Source: Caballeronia insecticola
Lineage (GTDB): Bacteria; Pseudomonadota; Gammaproteobacteria; Burkholderiales; Burkholderiaceae
Assembly: GCF_000402035.1 (NCBI RefSeq)
Contig: NC_021294.1
Span: 248,001-312,000, forward strand
Direction: 5' to 3'
Length of the DNA stretch: 64,000 nt
The notes below the pieces were generated by a model. The model had not been told where the DNA came from, made no database searches, and saw only the letters and a program-made list of their open reading frames with translations. The number at the start of each line of letters is the position of its first letter. Position 1 is the first letter of the stretch. Positions 46,761 through 56,078 of this stretch are shown here, in pieces. The position numbers and the translations under genes are program-made.

Positions 46761-46876
46761 CACTCGCTGGCAGGGCCCCACCTACTGGCGAGTATATTCG
46801 TCACCCCCTTGACCGGGTGTTGCGCTTTTCCCCATGTGCGGGACGCGCGGCGCGCAAGCGCTGCGCGTTTTTTTTT
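46755..46876 (+). ncRNA. Candidate small RNA with three hairpins
   Basis: Three consecutive stem-loops lie in a gap without a gene: ACTCGC/GCGAGT (46762-46793) with inner pairing, CACCC/GGGTG (46802-46819), and a terminator. The + strand gene upstream (patatin) ends 300 bp earlier, and the next gene is on the opposite strand, so the terminator needs another transcript to serve. I see no strong promoter; the 5' end is a guess. Confidence 0.4.
46844..46876 (+). terminator. Rho-independent terminator with GCAA tetraloop
   Basis: A 10-bp stem (46844-46853 with 46858-46867, one G-T pair), GCAA loop and nine T (46868-46876). It is oriented for + strand transcription only, because the minus-strand side is not followed by T. 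Confidence 0.85.
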
Positions 46877-46879
46877 GCC

Positions 46880-48037
46880 TTACGCCGTTGCGACCAGACG
46901 AACGCGCGTAATCTCCGAAGGCGCGCCAAGGCGTTTCGGCGGCCCCCAATAGCCGGTTCCCCGGCTCGTGTAGACCCAGAGTCCGTTGAATTTCACCAGC
47001 CCGGCAACGAACGGCTGTTGCAGACGCACGAAAAAATTCCACGGCAGGAATTGTCCGCCGTGGGTATGTCCTGAAAGCTGCAGTGTGAAGCCCGCTTCGG
47101 CGGCGGCGGTGGCACTGCGCGGCTGATGCGCGAGCAACACGCGCACGGCCGCATCGGCGGGGGCGCCGCTGATCGCTTTCGCCGGATCGCTGCGGTGCGC
47201 GGGATCGAAACTGCCCGCGCCGTAATCGGTCACGCCCGCGACCACGGCTTGCGCGCCGTCGTGGTTCAGCACCACATGCTGATTGAGCAGCACGGTCAGT
47301 CCCAGACGGCGGAATTCCGCGATCCATTTGTCGGCGCCCGAGTAGTACTCGTGATTCCCCGTGACGAGAAACGTGCCGTGCCGCGCGCTCAGGCCGGCGA
47401 GCGGGCGCGTGTGGTCGGCGAGATGCGGCACCGAACCGTCCACGACATCGCCCGTCACCGCAATCAGATCAGGTTTGAGGCCGTTGACGGCATCGACAAT
47501 GCGCTCCACGTAATGTCGCTTGATCGTCGGGCCGACGTGGATGTCGCTGATCTGCACGATGGTAAAGCCGACGAGCGCCGCGGGCAGATTCTCGATGGGC
47601 ACATCGACGCTCACGACCGGCGCGCGCCGCCGCGCGTTGTAGAAACCGATCGCGGAGAAGAGCACGGCGAGCAGCGGCACGGCGAGCGCGCTATAAGCGA
47701 CGAGCAACGGCGAGCCGACAGGCACGCCACGCAGCCAGTCGACGAGGTGCACGAAGAAAAGCATCACGTCGCGCGCGAATGTCAGCAAGAGCAGCGACGA
47801 GAACAGACCCAGCGCGGTGAGTCCGAGCCAGGCGAAGCGGTCGGCGAGCGGTTGCGCCTCGATCGAGCGCGCCGCCATGCCGAGCGGAATCAGGATCACC
47901 GACGCCACGAGCAGCGCCGCCGCCAGCACCTTGAGCGGCAGCCCGACGGGCGCATCCGGAATGAGCCGCACGCCGACATAGATATGAAACAGAATACCGA
48001 TGCCGATAAAGCGGATAAAGAAAGCCGAGCGTCGCAT
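46880..48037 (-). CDS. Membrane-anchored metallophosphoesterase (YkuE-like)
   Basis: A 385-residue protein with four to five transmembrane segments in the first 135 residues, followed by a calcineurin-like phosphoesterase domain. Metal-ligand motifs in order: QISDIHVG, TGDVVDGS, VTGNHEYYSG, LLAHQPRS and LSGHTHGGQFLPW. The end SRGTGYWGPPKRLGAPSEIT is typical of the YkuE/YaeI group, some of which hydrolyse UDP-diacylglucosamine or phospholipid-like substrates. A GAGGTG ribosome site precedes the ATG. Catalytic domain probably at the inner membrane surface. Confidence 0.88.
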   Translation of the reverse strand: MRRSAFFIRFIGIGILFHIYVGVRLIPDAPVGLPLKVLAAALLVASVILIPLGMAARSIEAQPLADRFAWLGLTALGLFSSLLLLTFARDVMLFFVHLVDWLRGVPVGSPLLVAYSALAVPLLAVLFSAIGFYNARRRAPVVSVDVPIENLPAALVGFTIVQISDIHVGPTIKRHYVERIVDAVNGLKPDLIAVTGDVVDGSVPHLADHTRPLAGLSARHGTFLVTGNHEYYSGADKWIAEFRRLGLTVLLNQHVVLNHDGAQAVVAGVTDYGAGSFDPAHRSDPAKAISGAPADAAVRVLLAHQPRSATAAAEAGFTLQLSGHTHGGQFLPWNFFVRLQQPFVAGLVKFNGLWVYTSRGTGYWGPPKRLGAPSEITRVRLVATA

Positions 48038-48304
48038 AGCACCTCAGGGGATCGGTGAAGCGGCAAGGCGGGCCGGCTGCACCCGCGAGGATATGGAACC
48101 GATTCTACCGGTTCGACGCCGCGCGCGCCTTTTACCGTCGCGCGCCGCCGGTGCAGGGCGAAACGCGGGATATCGCGCAAACCGTTGGACGCGCGCCCGG
48201 CTCGCGCGGTATAAATGACGCGGCTTCGCTCTCAGTCGACGTCGCTGAGACGCAGCTAATCAAGCTCAATGATTCGCACTGCAAATTTCAAGCGAGGAAC
48301 GTTC

Positions 48305-48910
48305 ATGAAGATGAAACTGTCCGCCGTCTCGATTCTTTTCATGTCGGCAATGTACGCTTCGACGGGCACCGCGCTCGCGCAGGATCCGCCGCTTTCGAAG
48401 GAGGCCAGGCAGATCGTCGGTGAGGCGCCGCCGATCCATGTTCAGGCGCAGATCGTGGGCATCGATCCGGCGACCCGGACACTCACGGTGCGCGGCCCGC
48501 GCGGCGTGTCGACGGTGCTCGTGAGCAAGGAAGTCACGAACTTCGATCAGTTGCATGTCGGCGATCGCGTCGATGTCGATTACAAGAACGCGCTGCTCGT
48601 GAGCGCCGAGAAAGTGAAGGGCGCCGCCGGCGGCACGCGGCAGCGCATCGATACAACGACCTATCAAGCCGCGTCGGGTCCGAAGGGCGAGACCGGTTTC
48701 GATGCGACGCGTCAGGTCGAGATCATCGCGACGGTCGAAAGCATCAACACGAAGAAGCGCACGATTACGTTGCGCGGACCGTGGCGCACCGAGACGTTCG
48801 ATCTCACGCCGGATGTCGCCGAGGAGAAGCTCAGGAAGGGCGACACGATCCACGCGGTGTTCGTGTCGGCGACGGCGGTGCGCGTCACGCCGGCCGGGGC
48901 GGCGAACTGA
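48305..48910 (+). CDS. Exported OB/beta-rich hypothetical protein
   Basis: A 201-residue protein with a signal peptide (MKMKLSAVSILFMSAMYASTGTALA, cleavage near AQD). The mature part contains two copies of a beta-module: VQAQIVGIDPATRTLTVRGPRG followed by a D-x-L-x-V-G-D-x-V block, then IIATVESINTKKRTITLRGPW followed by LRKGDTIHAVF. This is a duplicated small barrel of unknown function that I know from Burkholderia periplasmic proteins. ATG 48305 is chosen over 48269 for the signal peptide. The 267 bp before it show nothing clear. Confidence 0.68.
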   Translation: MKMKLSAVSILFMSAMYASTGTALAQDPPLSKEARQIVGEAPPIHVQAQIVGIDPATRTLTVRGPRGVSTVLVSKEVTNFDQLHVGDRVDVDYKNALLVSAEKVKGAAGGTRQRIDTTTYQAASGPKGETGFDATRQVEIIATVESINTKKRTITLRGPWRTETFDLTPDVAEEKLRKGDTIHAVFVSATAVRVTPAGAAN

Positions 48911-48913
48911 CGT

Positions 48914-48949
48914 AAAAAAAGCCCCGGCGTTTCGAACACGCCGGGGCTT
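48914..48949 (-). terminator. Terminator of the gabT-gabD transcript
   Basis: AAGCCCCGGCGT (48919-48930) pairs perfectly with 48938-48949, and seven A at 48914-48920 become the T-run on the minus strand. It lies 27 bp after the gabD stop and also acts as a barrier to the convergent gene. Confidence 0.85.
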
Positions 48950-48975
48950 CATGCATCGCACACGCTGTTGCGTAA

Positions 48976-50436
48976 TCAGACCGCCATGCAGAGATACTTG
49001 ATCACGACGTAGTCATCGATACCGTAATGCGAGCCTTCGCGGCCCAGCCCCGATTGCTTCACGCCGCCGAACGGCGCGACTTCGTTCGAAATCAGACCGG
49101 TATTGATGCCCACCATGCCGTATTCGAGCGCCTCGGCGACGCGCCAGATGCGGCCGATGTCGCGGCTGTAGAAGTACGCGGCGAGACCGAATTCGGTGTC
49201 GTTGGCCATGCGCACGACTTCATCGTCCGACGAGAACTTGAAGATCGGCGCAAGCGGCCCGAAGGTTTCTTCCTTCGCCACTTTCATGTCTGTCGTGACA
49301 TTGGCGAGCACGGTCGGTTCGAAGAAGCCATGTCCCAGCGCATGACGCTTGCCGCCGGTGGCGAGCGTCGCGCCTTTGGCGAGCGCGTCTTCGATATGCG
49401 ATTCGACCTTCTTCACCGCCGCTTCGTTGATGAGCGGCCCGAGCGCCACGCCGCTTTCCGTGCCGCGCCCGACCTTCAGCCCGCCGGCCGCCGCAGCCAG
49501 TTTTTGCGCGAAGGCATCGTAGACGCGTTCGTGCACGTAGAAGCGGTTGGTGCATACGCAGGTCTGCCCGCTGTTGCGATATTTCGATGCAATCGCGCCT
49601 TCGACGGCAGCGTCGATATCCGCGTCGTCGAACACGATGAACGGCGCATTGCCGCCGAGTTCGAGCGTCACTTTCTTGACGGTCGGCGCGCTTTGCGCCA
49701 TCAGCAGACGGCCAACGGCGGTCGAACCGGTGAACGACAGCTTGCGGACGATCGGATTGGCGGTCATTTCGCCGCCGATCGTCTTCGGGTCGCCGGTCAG
49801 GACGCTGAGCACGCCTTTCGGCAGGCCCGCGCGTTCGGCGAGCACCGCGAGCGCGAACGCCGAGAATGGCGTCGCTTCGGCGGGTTTCACGACAATCGGG
49901 CAGCCGGCCGCGAGCGCCGGGCCGACCTTGCGCGTGATCATCGCGGCCGGGAAGTTCCACGGCGTGATCGCCGCGCAAACGCCGATCGGCTCTTTCGTCA
50001 CGACGATGCGCTTGTCGGCGGCGGGCGTCGCGAGCGTATCGCCGGCGACGCGCTTGCCTTCCTCGGCGAACCATTCGATGAACGAAGCCGCATACGTGAT
50101 CTCGCCCTTCGCCTCGGCGAGCGGCTTGCCCTGCTCGGTCGTGAGGATCAGCGCGAGGTCGTCGGCGTTGGCCATCATCAGGTCGAACCAGCGGCGGAGA
50201 ATCACCGCGCGCTCCTTGGCCGTCTTCTTGCGCCAGGCGGGCCATGCGGCATTGGCAGCGTCGATAGCGCGACGCGTTTCCGCCGCGCCCATTTTCGGCA
50301 CCGCGCCGAGCGATTCGCCCGTCGCCGGATTCACGACGTCGAACGTCGCGCGGTCATCGGCCTGTTGCCATTCGCCATCGATATACGCGTCGTGACGCAG
50401 CAGCGTCGGGTCCTTCAGTTGATCTTTCAAGCTCAT
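48976..50436 (-). CDS. gabD: Succinate-semialdehyde dehydrogenase
   Basis: A 486-residue NAD(P)-dependent aldehyde dehydrogenase. The general base is E259 (LELGGNAPF) and the nucleophile C293 (NSGQTCVCTNR), with C295 two residues on, as in redox-regulated GabD enzymes. The cofactor region is TPWNFPAAMITRK and FTGSTAVGRLL. It oxidises succinate semialdehyde to succinate, the second step of GABA use. It is downstream of gabT in the same operon (67-bp gap). Confidence 0.92.
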   Translation of the reverse strand: MSLKDQLKDPTLLRHDAYIDGEWQQADDRATFDVVNPATGESLGAVPKMGAAETRRAIDAANAAWPAWRKKTAKERAVILRRWFDLMMANADDLALILTTEQGKPLAEAKGEITYAASFIEWFAEEGKRVAGDTLATPAADKRIVVTKEPIGVCAAITPWNFPAAMITRKVGPALAAGCPIVVKPAEATPFSAFALAVLAERAGLPKGVLSVLTGDPKTIGGEMTANPIVRKLSFTGSTAVGRLLMAQSAPTVKKVTLELGGNAPFIVFDDADIDAAVEGAIASKYRNSGQTCVCTNRFYVHERVYDAFAQKLAAAAGGLKVGRGTESGVALGPLINEAAVKKVESHIEDALAKGATLATGGKRHALGHGFFEPTVLANVTTDMKVAKEETFGPLAPIFKFSSDDEVVRMANDTEFGLAAYFYSRDIGRIWRVAEALEYGMVGINTGLISNEVAPFGGVKQSGLGREGSHYGIDDYVVIKYLCMAV

Positions 50437-50503
50437 GTTTTCGCGAGTCCTTTACAGATGATCGAAGTCCGGTTCGAGTCTGGTCCGATTGTGCCCGTAT
50501 TCG

Positions 50504-51796
50504 TCAAACCGTGACGCCGACCGTTTCCGTCAGCACGTCTTCGAGAATGGCGAGCGCCTCGTCGAAAATTTCGTTTTGAATGGTGAGCGGAAACAGGAAC
50601 CGGACGACGTTCGAATAAACGCCGCACACGAGCAGCAGCAAACCGCGCTCCAGCGCGCGCGTCTGCACGAGCTTGGCGAAGGCCGCGTCGGCGTCGTGCG
50701 AGCCGGGCTTGCAGAACTCGACGGCGATCATCGCGCCGGGGCCGCGCACATCGGCGATCTGCGGTACGTCGGCCTTGAGTGCTTCGAGTTTTGCCTTGAG
50801 CTTGTCGCCGAGCGCCGTACCTCGCGCGCAGAGTTTTTCGTCGTCGATGATGTCGAGCACCGCGTGCGCCGCCGCCACCGCGAGCGGGTTGCCCGCATAC
50901 GTGCCGCCGAGCCCGCCGGGCGCGGCCGCATCCATGATTTCCGCGCGCCCGACGACGCCCGACAGCGGCATGCCGCCCGCCAGCGACTTCGCGATCGTCA
51001 TCAAATCGGGCACGACGCCGTAGTGCTCCATTGCGAACAGCTTGCCGGTGCGCGCGAAGCCGGTCTGCACTTCATCGGCGATGAGCAGGATGCCGTGCTC
51101 GTCGCAGATTTTGCGCAGGCCACGCACGAATTCCACCGGCGCCTGATTGAAGCCGCCTTCGCCCTGAACCGGTTCGAAGATGATCGCGGCAACGCGCGCT
51201 GCCTCGATATCCGCCTTGAACAGATGCTCGATGGCGCGCAGCGAGTCTTCCACCGACACGCCGTGCAGCGCATTCGGGAACGGCGCGTGGAACACGTCCG
51301 ACGGGAACGGCCCGAAGCCGATCTTGTACGGCGCGACCTTGCCGGTGAGCGCCATGCCCATCAACGTGCGGCCGTGAAAGCCGCCCGTAAAGGCGATGAC
51401 GCCCGGACGGCCGGTCGCGGCGCGCGCGATCTTCACCGCGTTTTCGACGGCTTCCGCGCCCGTCGTGAAAAATGCGGTCTTTTTGGCGTGCGAGCCCGGC
51501 GCGCGGGCGCTGATCTTTTCCGCGAGCGAGACGTACGACTCGTACGGCACGATCTGATACGCGGTGTGCGTGAAACAGTCGAGCTGCGCGCGGATCGCCT
51601 CGACGATCTTCGGATGACGATGCCCCGTGTTGCACACCGCGATACCCGCCGCGAAGTCGATGAAGCGGCGTCCCTCGACATCCCACAATTCCGCGTTCTC
51701 GGCGCGCGCCGCGTAGAAGTCGCACATCACGCCGACGCCGCGCGGGGTCGCGGCATTCTTGCGGGCTTGCAGATCGGCGTTCTTGAGGGTGCTCAC
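50504..51796 (-). CDS. gabT: 4-aminobutyrate--2-oxoglutarate transaminase
   Basis: A 430-residue class III PLP aminotransferase. Motifs: AAGIAVCNTGHRHPKIVEAI near residue 50, FTTGAEAVENAVKIAR near 110, LIADEVQTGFARTGK near 240 (PLP-ring aspartate), and the PLP lysine in TIAKSLAGGMPLSG near 268. It converts GABA and 2-oxoglutarate to succinate semialdehyde and glutamate. It starts with GTG at 51796, preceded by GGAG. It is divergent from the MocR/GabR regulator gene. Confidence 0.92.
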   Translation of the reverse strand: MSTLKNADLQARKNAATPRGVGVMCDFYAARAENAELWDVEGRRFIDFAAGIAVCNTGHRHPKIVEAIRAQLDCFTHTAYQIVPYESYVSLAEKISARAPGSHAKKTAFFTTGAEAVENAVKIARAATGRPGVIAFTGGFHGRTLMGMALTGKVAPYKIGFGPFPSDVFHAPFPNALHGVSVEDSLRAIEHLFKADIEAARVAAIIFEPVQGEGGFNQAPVEFVRGLRKICDEHGILLIADEVQTGFARTGKLFAMEHYGVVPDLMTIAKSLAGGMPLSGVVGRAEIMDAAAPGGLGGTYAGNPLAVAAAHAVLDIIDDEKLCARGTALGDKLKAKLEALKADVPQIADVRGPGAMIAVEFCKPGSHDADAAFAKLVQTRALERGLLLLVCGVYSNVVRFLFPLTIQNEIFDEALAILEDVLTETVGVTV

Positions 51797-51873
51797 TGAA
51801 ATCTCCTTCGCGCGGATGGCGCTTTGCGTGCAGTTCGGATTGGGCCTTTTCAGCCGATTGAATTTAGAGACGA

Positions 51874-51924
51874 CTATAGTAAGATTTGGCCCTCAAGTTC
51901 AGAGCCATTTCAATAAATCTATAG
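51874..51924. promoter_or_regulatory. Putative GabR operator region between gabT and gabR
   Basis: In the 138-bp divergent gap, the palindrome CTATAG occurs twice (51874-51879 and 51919-51924). The inner part carries AGATTT (51882-51887) and AAATCT (51915-51920) as inverted repeats. MocR/GabR proteins bind spaced repeats between their own gene and the target. The second CTATAG lies seven bases or so before the gabR ribosome site, so binding would also block gabR. Not proven. Confidence 0.4.
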
Positions 51925-51934
51925 GAGCCATTCG

Positions 51935-53431
51935 ATGTCGACGCGTGCGAGCGTGCTCTCCGACTGGCTCGCGCAGCGCCTCGACCGCGCGAGCGACCAG
52001 CCGATCTACCGGCAATTGCACCGGCTTCTTCAGCAGGCGATTCTCACGCGCGAACTCGCGGCGGGCGCGAAGGTGCCGTCGTCGCGGCTGCTCGCGGCGG
52101 AACTCGGCGTCGGGCGCAATACGGTGACGCAGGTTTACGAACAGCTTGCGATCGAAGGCTATGTGTCGTCGGCGACGGGGCGCGGCACGTTCGTCGCCGA
52201 CAGTGCGCCCGACGAAATCCTCTTCGACGATGCGCCGCCCGCAGCCGTCGCGCCGCCCGACATGCAATCGACGTTGTCCGCCCGCGGCGCGCGCCTGATT
52301 ACGGGCGCGGGCGTGTCGAAGCGGCAGGGCGGCGCGTTCATGCCGGGCGTGCCGGATGTGTCGCGTTTTCCGTCGCGCGTGTGGAACCGCCTGCACGCGA
52401 AATACTGGCGCCGGCCGCTGCCCGATCTGCTGACCTACGCGCCCGGCGGCGGGCATTCGGGCCTGCGCCACGCGCTCGCGGACTATCTGCGCACGTCGCG
52501 CTCGGTGCGCTGTACGCCGGAGCAGATCGTCGTGACGACCGGCATCCATCAGTCGATCGATCTGGCCGCGCGTCTGCTCGCCGACTCCGGCGACACGATC
52601 TGGACGGAAGACCCGTGCTACTGGGGCGTGCGCAGCGTCTTGCAGGTGTCGGGCCTCGATCTGAAGGCGATTCCCGTCGACGCGGAAGGCATTGCGCCCA
52701 CGCCCGCCGATCTCGCGGCGCCGCCCAGACTGATGCTCGTCACGCCGTCGCATCAATATCCGCTCGGCATGGTGATGAGCCTCGCGCGCCGCCGCATGCT
52801 GCTCGAATTCGCGCGCCAGCATCGCTGCTGGATCGTCGAGGACGATTACGACAGCGAGTTCCGCTACGGCAGCCGCCCGCTCGCGTCGCTGCAGGGCATG
52901 GATACGGGCGGGCAGGTGATCTATGTCGGCAGCTTCGGCAAGACGCTGTTTCCGGGCTTGCGGATCGGTTACGTGGTCGTGCCGGAGGCGCTGGCGGAAA
53001 GTTTCGCGACGGCGAGCGCCGAGTTGTATCGCGAAGGGCAGTTGCTGCAGCAGGCGGTGCTCGCGGAGTTCATCGAGCAAGGGCATTTCACGTCGCATAT
53101 TCGGCGCATGCGCGTGCTTTACGGACAACGCCGCGACGTGATGCTCGCGACCATCGCCGCACGCTACGGCGACACGCTAGCCATTGCCGGCGGCGATGCG
53201 GGGCTGCATCTCGTGCTCAAGCTGCCGCACGGGATCGACGATCGCGCCGTTGCCGCCGCTGCGCTTGCGGAGAACATTGTCGTGCGGCCGCTGTCGGGGT
53301 ATTACGCGCATCGGCCGGATGCGGAGCCTGGCTTGTTGATCGGCTATGCGTGCGTGCCGGACGAGGAGATTGCGGCGGCGTTCGAGACGCTTGCGGGCGT
53401 GATCGACGGGTTTTTGCAGGGAAGGGATTGA
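51935..53431 (+). CDS. gabR: MocR/GabR-type PLP-dependent transcriptional regulator
   Basis: A 498-residue fusion of a GntR winged helix (about 20-90: QPIYRQLHRLLQQAILTREL, LGVGRNTVTQVYEQLAIEGY) and a class I aminotransferase fold (about 125-490). The PLP lysine is in VGSFGKTLFPGLRIGY near residue 332; EDDYDSEFRY binds the cofactor. In Bacillus GabR, GABA reacts with the PLP and turns on gabTD. The divergent position beside gabT supports the same job here. GGAG precedes the ATG. Confidence 0.9.
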   Translation: MSTRASVLSDWLAQRLDRASDQPIYRQLHRLLQQAILTRELAAGAKVPSSRLLAAELGVGRNTVTQVYEQLAIEGYVSSATGRGTFVADSAPDEILFDDAPPAAVAPPDMQSTLSARGARLITGAGVSKRQGGAFMPGVPDVSRFPSRVWNRLHAKYWRRPLPDLLTYAPGGGHSGLRHALADYLRTSRSVRCTPEQIVVTTGIHQSIDLAARLLADSGDTIWTEDPCYWGVRSVLQVSGLDLKAIPVDAEGIAPTPADLAAPPRLMLVTPSHQYPLGMVMSLARRRMLLEFARQHRCWIVEDDYDSEFRYGSRPLASLQGMDTGGQVIYVGSFGKTLFPGLRIGYVVVPEALAESFATASAELYREGQLLQQAVLAEFIEQGHFTSHIRRMRVLYGQRRDVMLATIAARYGDTLAIAGGDAGLHLVLKLPHGIDDRAVAAAALAENIVVRPLSGYYAHRPDAEPGLLIGYACVPDEEIAAAFETLAGVIDGFLQGRD

Positions 53432-53513
53432 AGCGGAAGGATGGGCTTTATCGACCCGTTTCTGCCGGCCAGTATCGGACGGAGGACACTCGCCATGGGA
53501 TCTGCCCGACCGA

Positions 53514-54494
53514 TCAATACGTCAGATCCAGACTGACGGTCCATCCTTTGACATGGGGACCAAACAGGTAGGCTGCTCCCACCCGCAGGCGCTTCGACTG
53601 TGCGTTGTCTCTCGAAAGAGGAAGTTCGAATCCGCCCCCGACGTTCGCCAATTTTGAGAATCCAAGAGCGTCGCGATTGGGTCCGAAAAATCCGCCATAC
53701 CCCGCGTCGATAACGTAATTCAACGGGCGCCCGAGTAGCTGAACACCTACAGGCGCCGAATAGGTCGACTGGACCGACCATGAACCGGCCGTTTGTCTGA
53801 ATCGCAGCAGAGGATCGGACTCGTCGAAGCTTGAGATCCACGACCACGCAATATGTCCACGCACAGTCAGCTTCTGCGCCGGTGCCAGATTCGCCGACCA
53901 TTCGAGCGCGGCATTCGGTGTGATCAGCCATGCATTCTCGTGCCAGTTGAATAGCGGCCCATCGAGGACAGGTTTCAGGCCAGTGGCTACGCCTGCGTAT
54001 GAGGCGTCATTGAGCAGCCTGGCCACGCTAAAGTCCACGCCCGGCTCGAAAGTGAACCCATAGCCGAGCTTGCTTTTCAGGAACAGGCCGCCCGTCGCGC
54101 TGAAGGCCGACCACTTGCCTGTGATGCTGCCTGCCTGACCATTTGGCGCGCCGATGTTGAATTCGTCTTTTTGGCGAAAGTAACCGGCGGAAACCCGCCA
54201 GCCAACACTATTTCGATCCGAAAACGTGAGCAAACTGCCCTCGTATGGAATCCGGGTGACGGTAAGCGTTTGCGGGACGGCACCATCTGAGATGTCGAGA
54301 TGTGACGAGCTGATGTCCTGGGTCGCGGTAAGGTTGAGAATTTGCGCATAGCCAGAACCGAGACGCAAAGCGCCAATGGCGTCCCTGCTGGACTGCGCCA
54401 TGGCAGACGCTGAACTCGTGACCGCGAGAACGGCAAGGATCCGAGCCGATGGAACCCGCGCAACGCTGCGAAAGCCTCCAGCCGACGATCGCAT
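53514..54494 (-). CDS. Outer-membrane beta-barrel protein, unknown
   Basis: A 326-residue protein with a signal peptide (core ARILAVLAVTSSASAMA, ending MAQS). The mature part is built of alternating hydrophobic strands with frequent Gly, Ser and aromatics (e.g. SVGWRVSAGYFRQKDEF, LTVRGHIAWSWISSF, LNYVIDAGYGGFFG) and ends with SLDLTY, the terminal aromatic that marks outer-membrane barrels. It may belong to the solitary autotransporter-barrel group, which I cannot confirm. GC is a little lower than in flanking genes. The 378-bp gap up to 54872 holds divergent promoters but no gene that I can see. Confidence 0.68.
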   Translation of the reverse strand: MRSSAGGFRSVARVPSARILAVLAVTSSASAMAQSSRDAIGALRLGSGYAQILNLTATQDISSSHLDISDGAVPQTLTVTRIPYEGSLLTFSDRNSVGWRVSAGYFRQKDEFNIGAPNGQAGSITGKWSAFSATGGLFLKSKLGYGFTFEPGVDFSVARLLNDASYAGVATGLKPVLDGPLFNWHENAWLITPNAALEWSANLAPAQKLTVRGHIAWSWISSFDESDPLLRFRQTAGSWSVQSTYSAPVGVQLLGRPLNYVIDAGYGGFFGPNRDALGFSKLANVGGGFELPLSRDNAQSKRLRVGAAYLFGPHVKGWTVSLDLTY

Positions 54495-54872
54495 GCGAGG
54501 GTTTCTCCATTTGGCGGGCGGACACGCGCTCGGAAGCACTATATACCGCATGCCGTTGAGGGTGATTTTTTCGAACTTTTCTCGCGATTGGCGCTTCTGC
54601 TCGACGCTGCGTTACGTCAACCGGGAACAATGCGAAGGCCCGAGATTGAGGGCCGAACCATCGTTTGTTGCAGACTGCATCAGCCGGCGATAGTCCGAAG
54701 CTGGCCGACAGCCTAACCACAAGCCGTCTCCCCGAAAATTTCCGAAGAAACAAAAAAAACCGCTCACGGAACTGGAAAGCTGCGCGCATGTGGAGGATCA
54801 TGTGCGCCGTTTTCCGCGTATCCGTATCGCGTGGCCGCCGTGCCGCGCGACTCATTCAGCCAGGGTTTTTCC

Positions 54873-56069
54873 ATGCCGACTTCCTCGTCCGATTCAGTTT
54901 TCACCGTCATCGCCGATCTCGCAGACGACGCGCCGTCGCTGCGCGAGATTCGCCACGACATCCATCGTCATCCGGAACTCTCCTACGAGGAGACGCGCAC
55001 CGCGGCGCTGGTCGCCGAACGGCTGGAAGCGTGGGGCTGGCAAGTGACGCGCGGCGTGGGCGGTACGGGCGTCGTCGGCACGCTGAAGTCGGGCGACGGC
55101 ACGAAGAGCATCGGCCTGCGCGCCGACATGGACGCGCTGCCGATCATCGAGCAGACCGGCAAGCCTTACGCGAGCGAGACGCACGGCAAGATGCACGCAT
55201 GCGGCCACGACGGCCACACGACCATGCTGCTCGGCGCCGCGCGGCATCTGGCGCGCACGCGGCGTTTCAACGGCACGGTGCATCTGTACTTCCAGCCCGC
55301 CGAAGAGCACGGCGTGCCGAGCGGCGCGCAGAAGATGATCGCGGAAGGCCTGTTCGAGCGATTTCATTGCGATGCCGTGTTCGGCGTGCACAACCATCCC
55401 GGCGCGCAGCCCGGCACCTTTCTGTTCCGCAAGGGGCCGTTCATGGCGGCGGGCGATCAGGTGTCGATCGTGATCGAAGGCGTCGGCGGGCACGCGGCGC
55501 GGCCGCATCTCTCGGTCGATCCGGTGGTCGTGACGGCGAGCGTCGTGATGGCGCTGCAGACGATCGTCGCGCGCAATGTCGATCCCGCGCAGCCGGCCGT
55601 CGTCACGGTCGGATCGATGCATGCGGGCACGGTCAACAACGTCATCCCCAATCGCGCGACGCTGGAGCTTTCAGTGCGTTCGTTCGATCCGAAAGTGCGC
55701 GAATTGCTGAAGCGCCGCATCAAGGAACTGGTCGAAGCGCAGGCCGCGAGCTACGGCGCGAGCGCGACGGTGACGTATCTGGAAGGCTATCCGGTGGTCG
55801 TGAATTCGGACGCGGAAACCGAGTTCGCGATTCAGGTGGCGCGCGAACTGGTGGGGGAGGAGAACGTCGTCGCCCATGCGGATTTGCTCATGGGCAGCGA
55901 GGATTTCGCGTTCATGCTGCAGGCGCGGCCGGGGTCGTTCCTGCGCATCGGTAACGGCGCGGGCGAGGACGGTTGTATGGTCCACAACCCGCATTACGAT
56001 TTCAACGACAAAAATCTGCCCGTCGGTGCGGCTTATTGGGCGCGGCTCGTCGAGCGATTCCTCGCGTGA
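54873..56069 (+). CDS. M20-family amidohydrolase (hippurate hydrolase / aminoacylase type)
   Basis: A 398-residue metallopeptidase-like enzyme. Family blocks: IRHDIHRHPELSYEE at 26-40, GLRADMDALPI, KMHACGHDGHTTMLLGAAR (metal-binding Cys/His), HLYFQPAEEHGVPSGA (metal glutamates), GVHNHPGAQPG and MGSEDFAFMLQARPG. It cleaves the amide bond of N-acyl amino acids, such as hippurate or indole-acetyl conjugates. ATG 54873 (MPTSSSD) is used; the frame is open to 54831 but without similarity. Confidence 0.88.
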   Translation: MPTSSSDSVFTVIADLADDAPSLREIRHDIHRHPELSYEETRTAALVAERLEAWGWQVTRGVGGTGVVGTLKSGDGTKSIGLRADMDALPIIEQTGKPYASETHGKMHACGHDGHTTMLLGAARHLARTRRFNGTVHLYFQPAEEHGVPSGAQKMIAEGLFERFHCDAVFGVHNHPGAQPGTFLFRKGPFMAAGDQVSIVIEGVGGHAARPHLSVDPVVVTASVVMALQTIVARNVDPAQPAVVTVGSMHAGTVNNVIPNRATLELSVRSFDPKVRELLKRRIKELVEAQAASYGASATVTYLEGYPVVVNSDAETEFAIQVARELVGEENVVAHADLLMGSEDFAFMLQARPGSFLRIGNGAGEDGCMVHNPHYDFNDKNLPVGAAYWARLVERFLA

Positions 56070-56078
56070 TCGAAAGCC

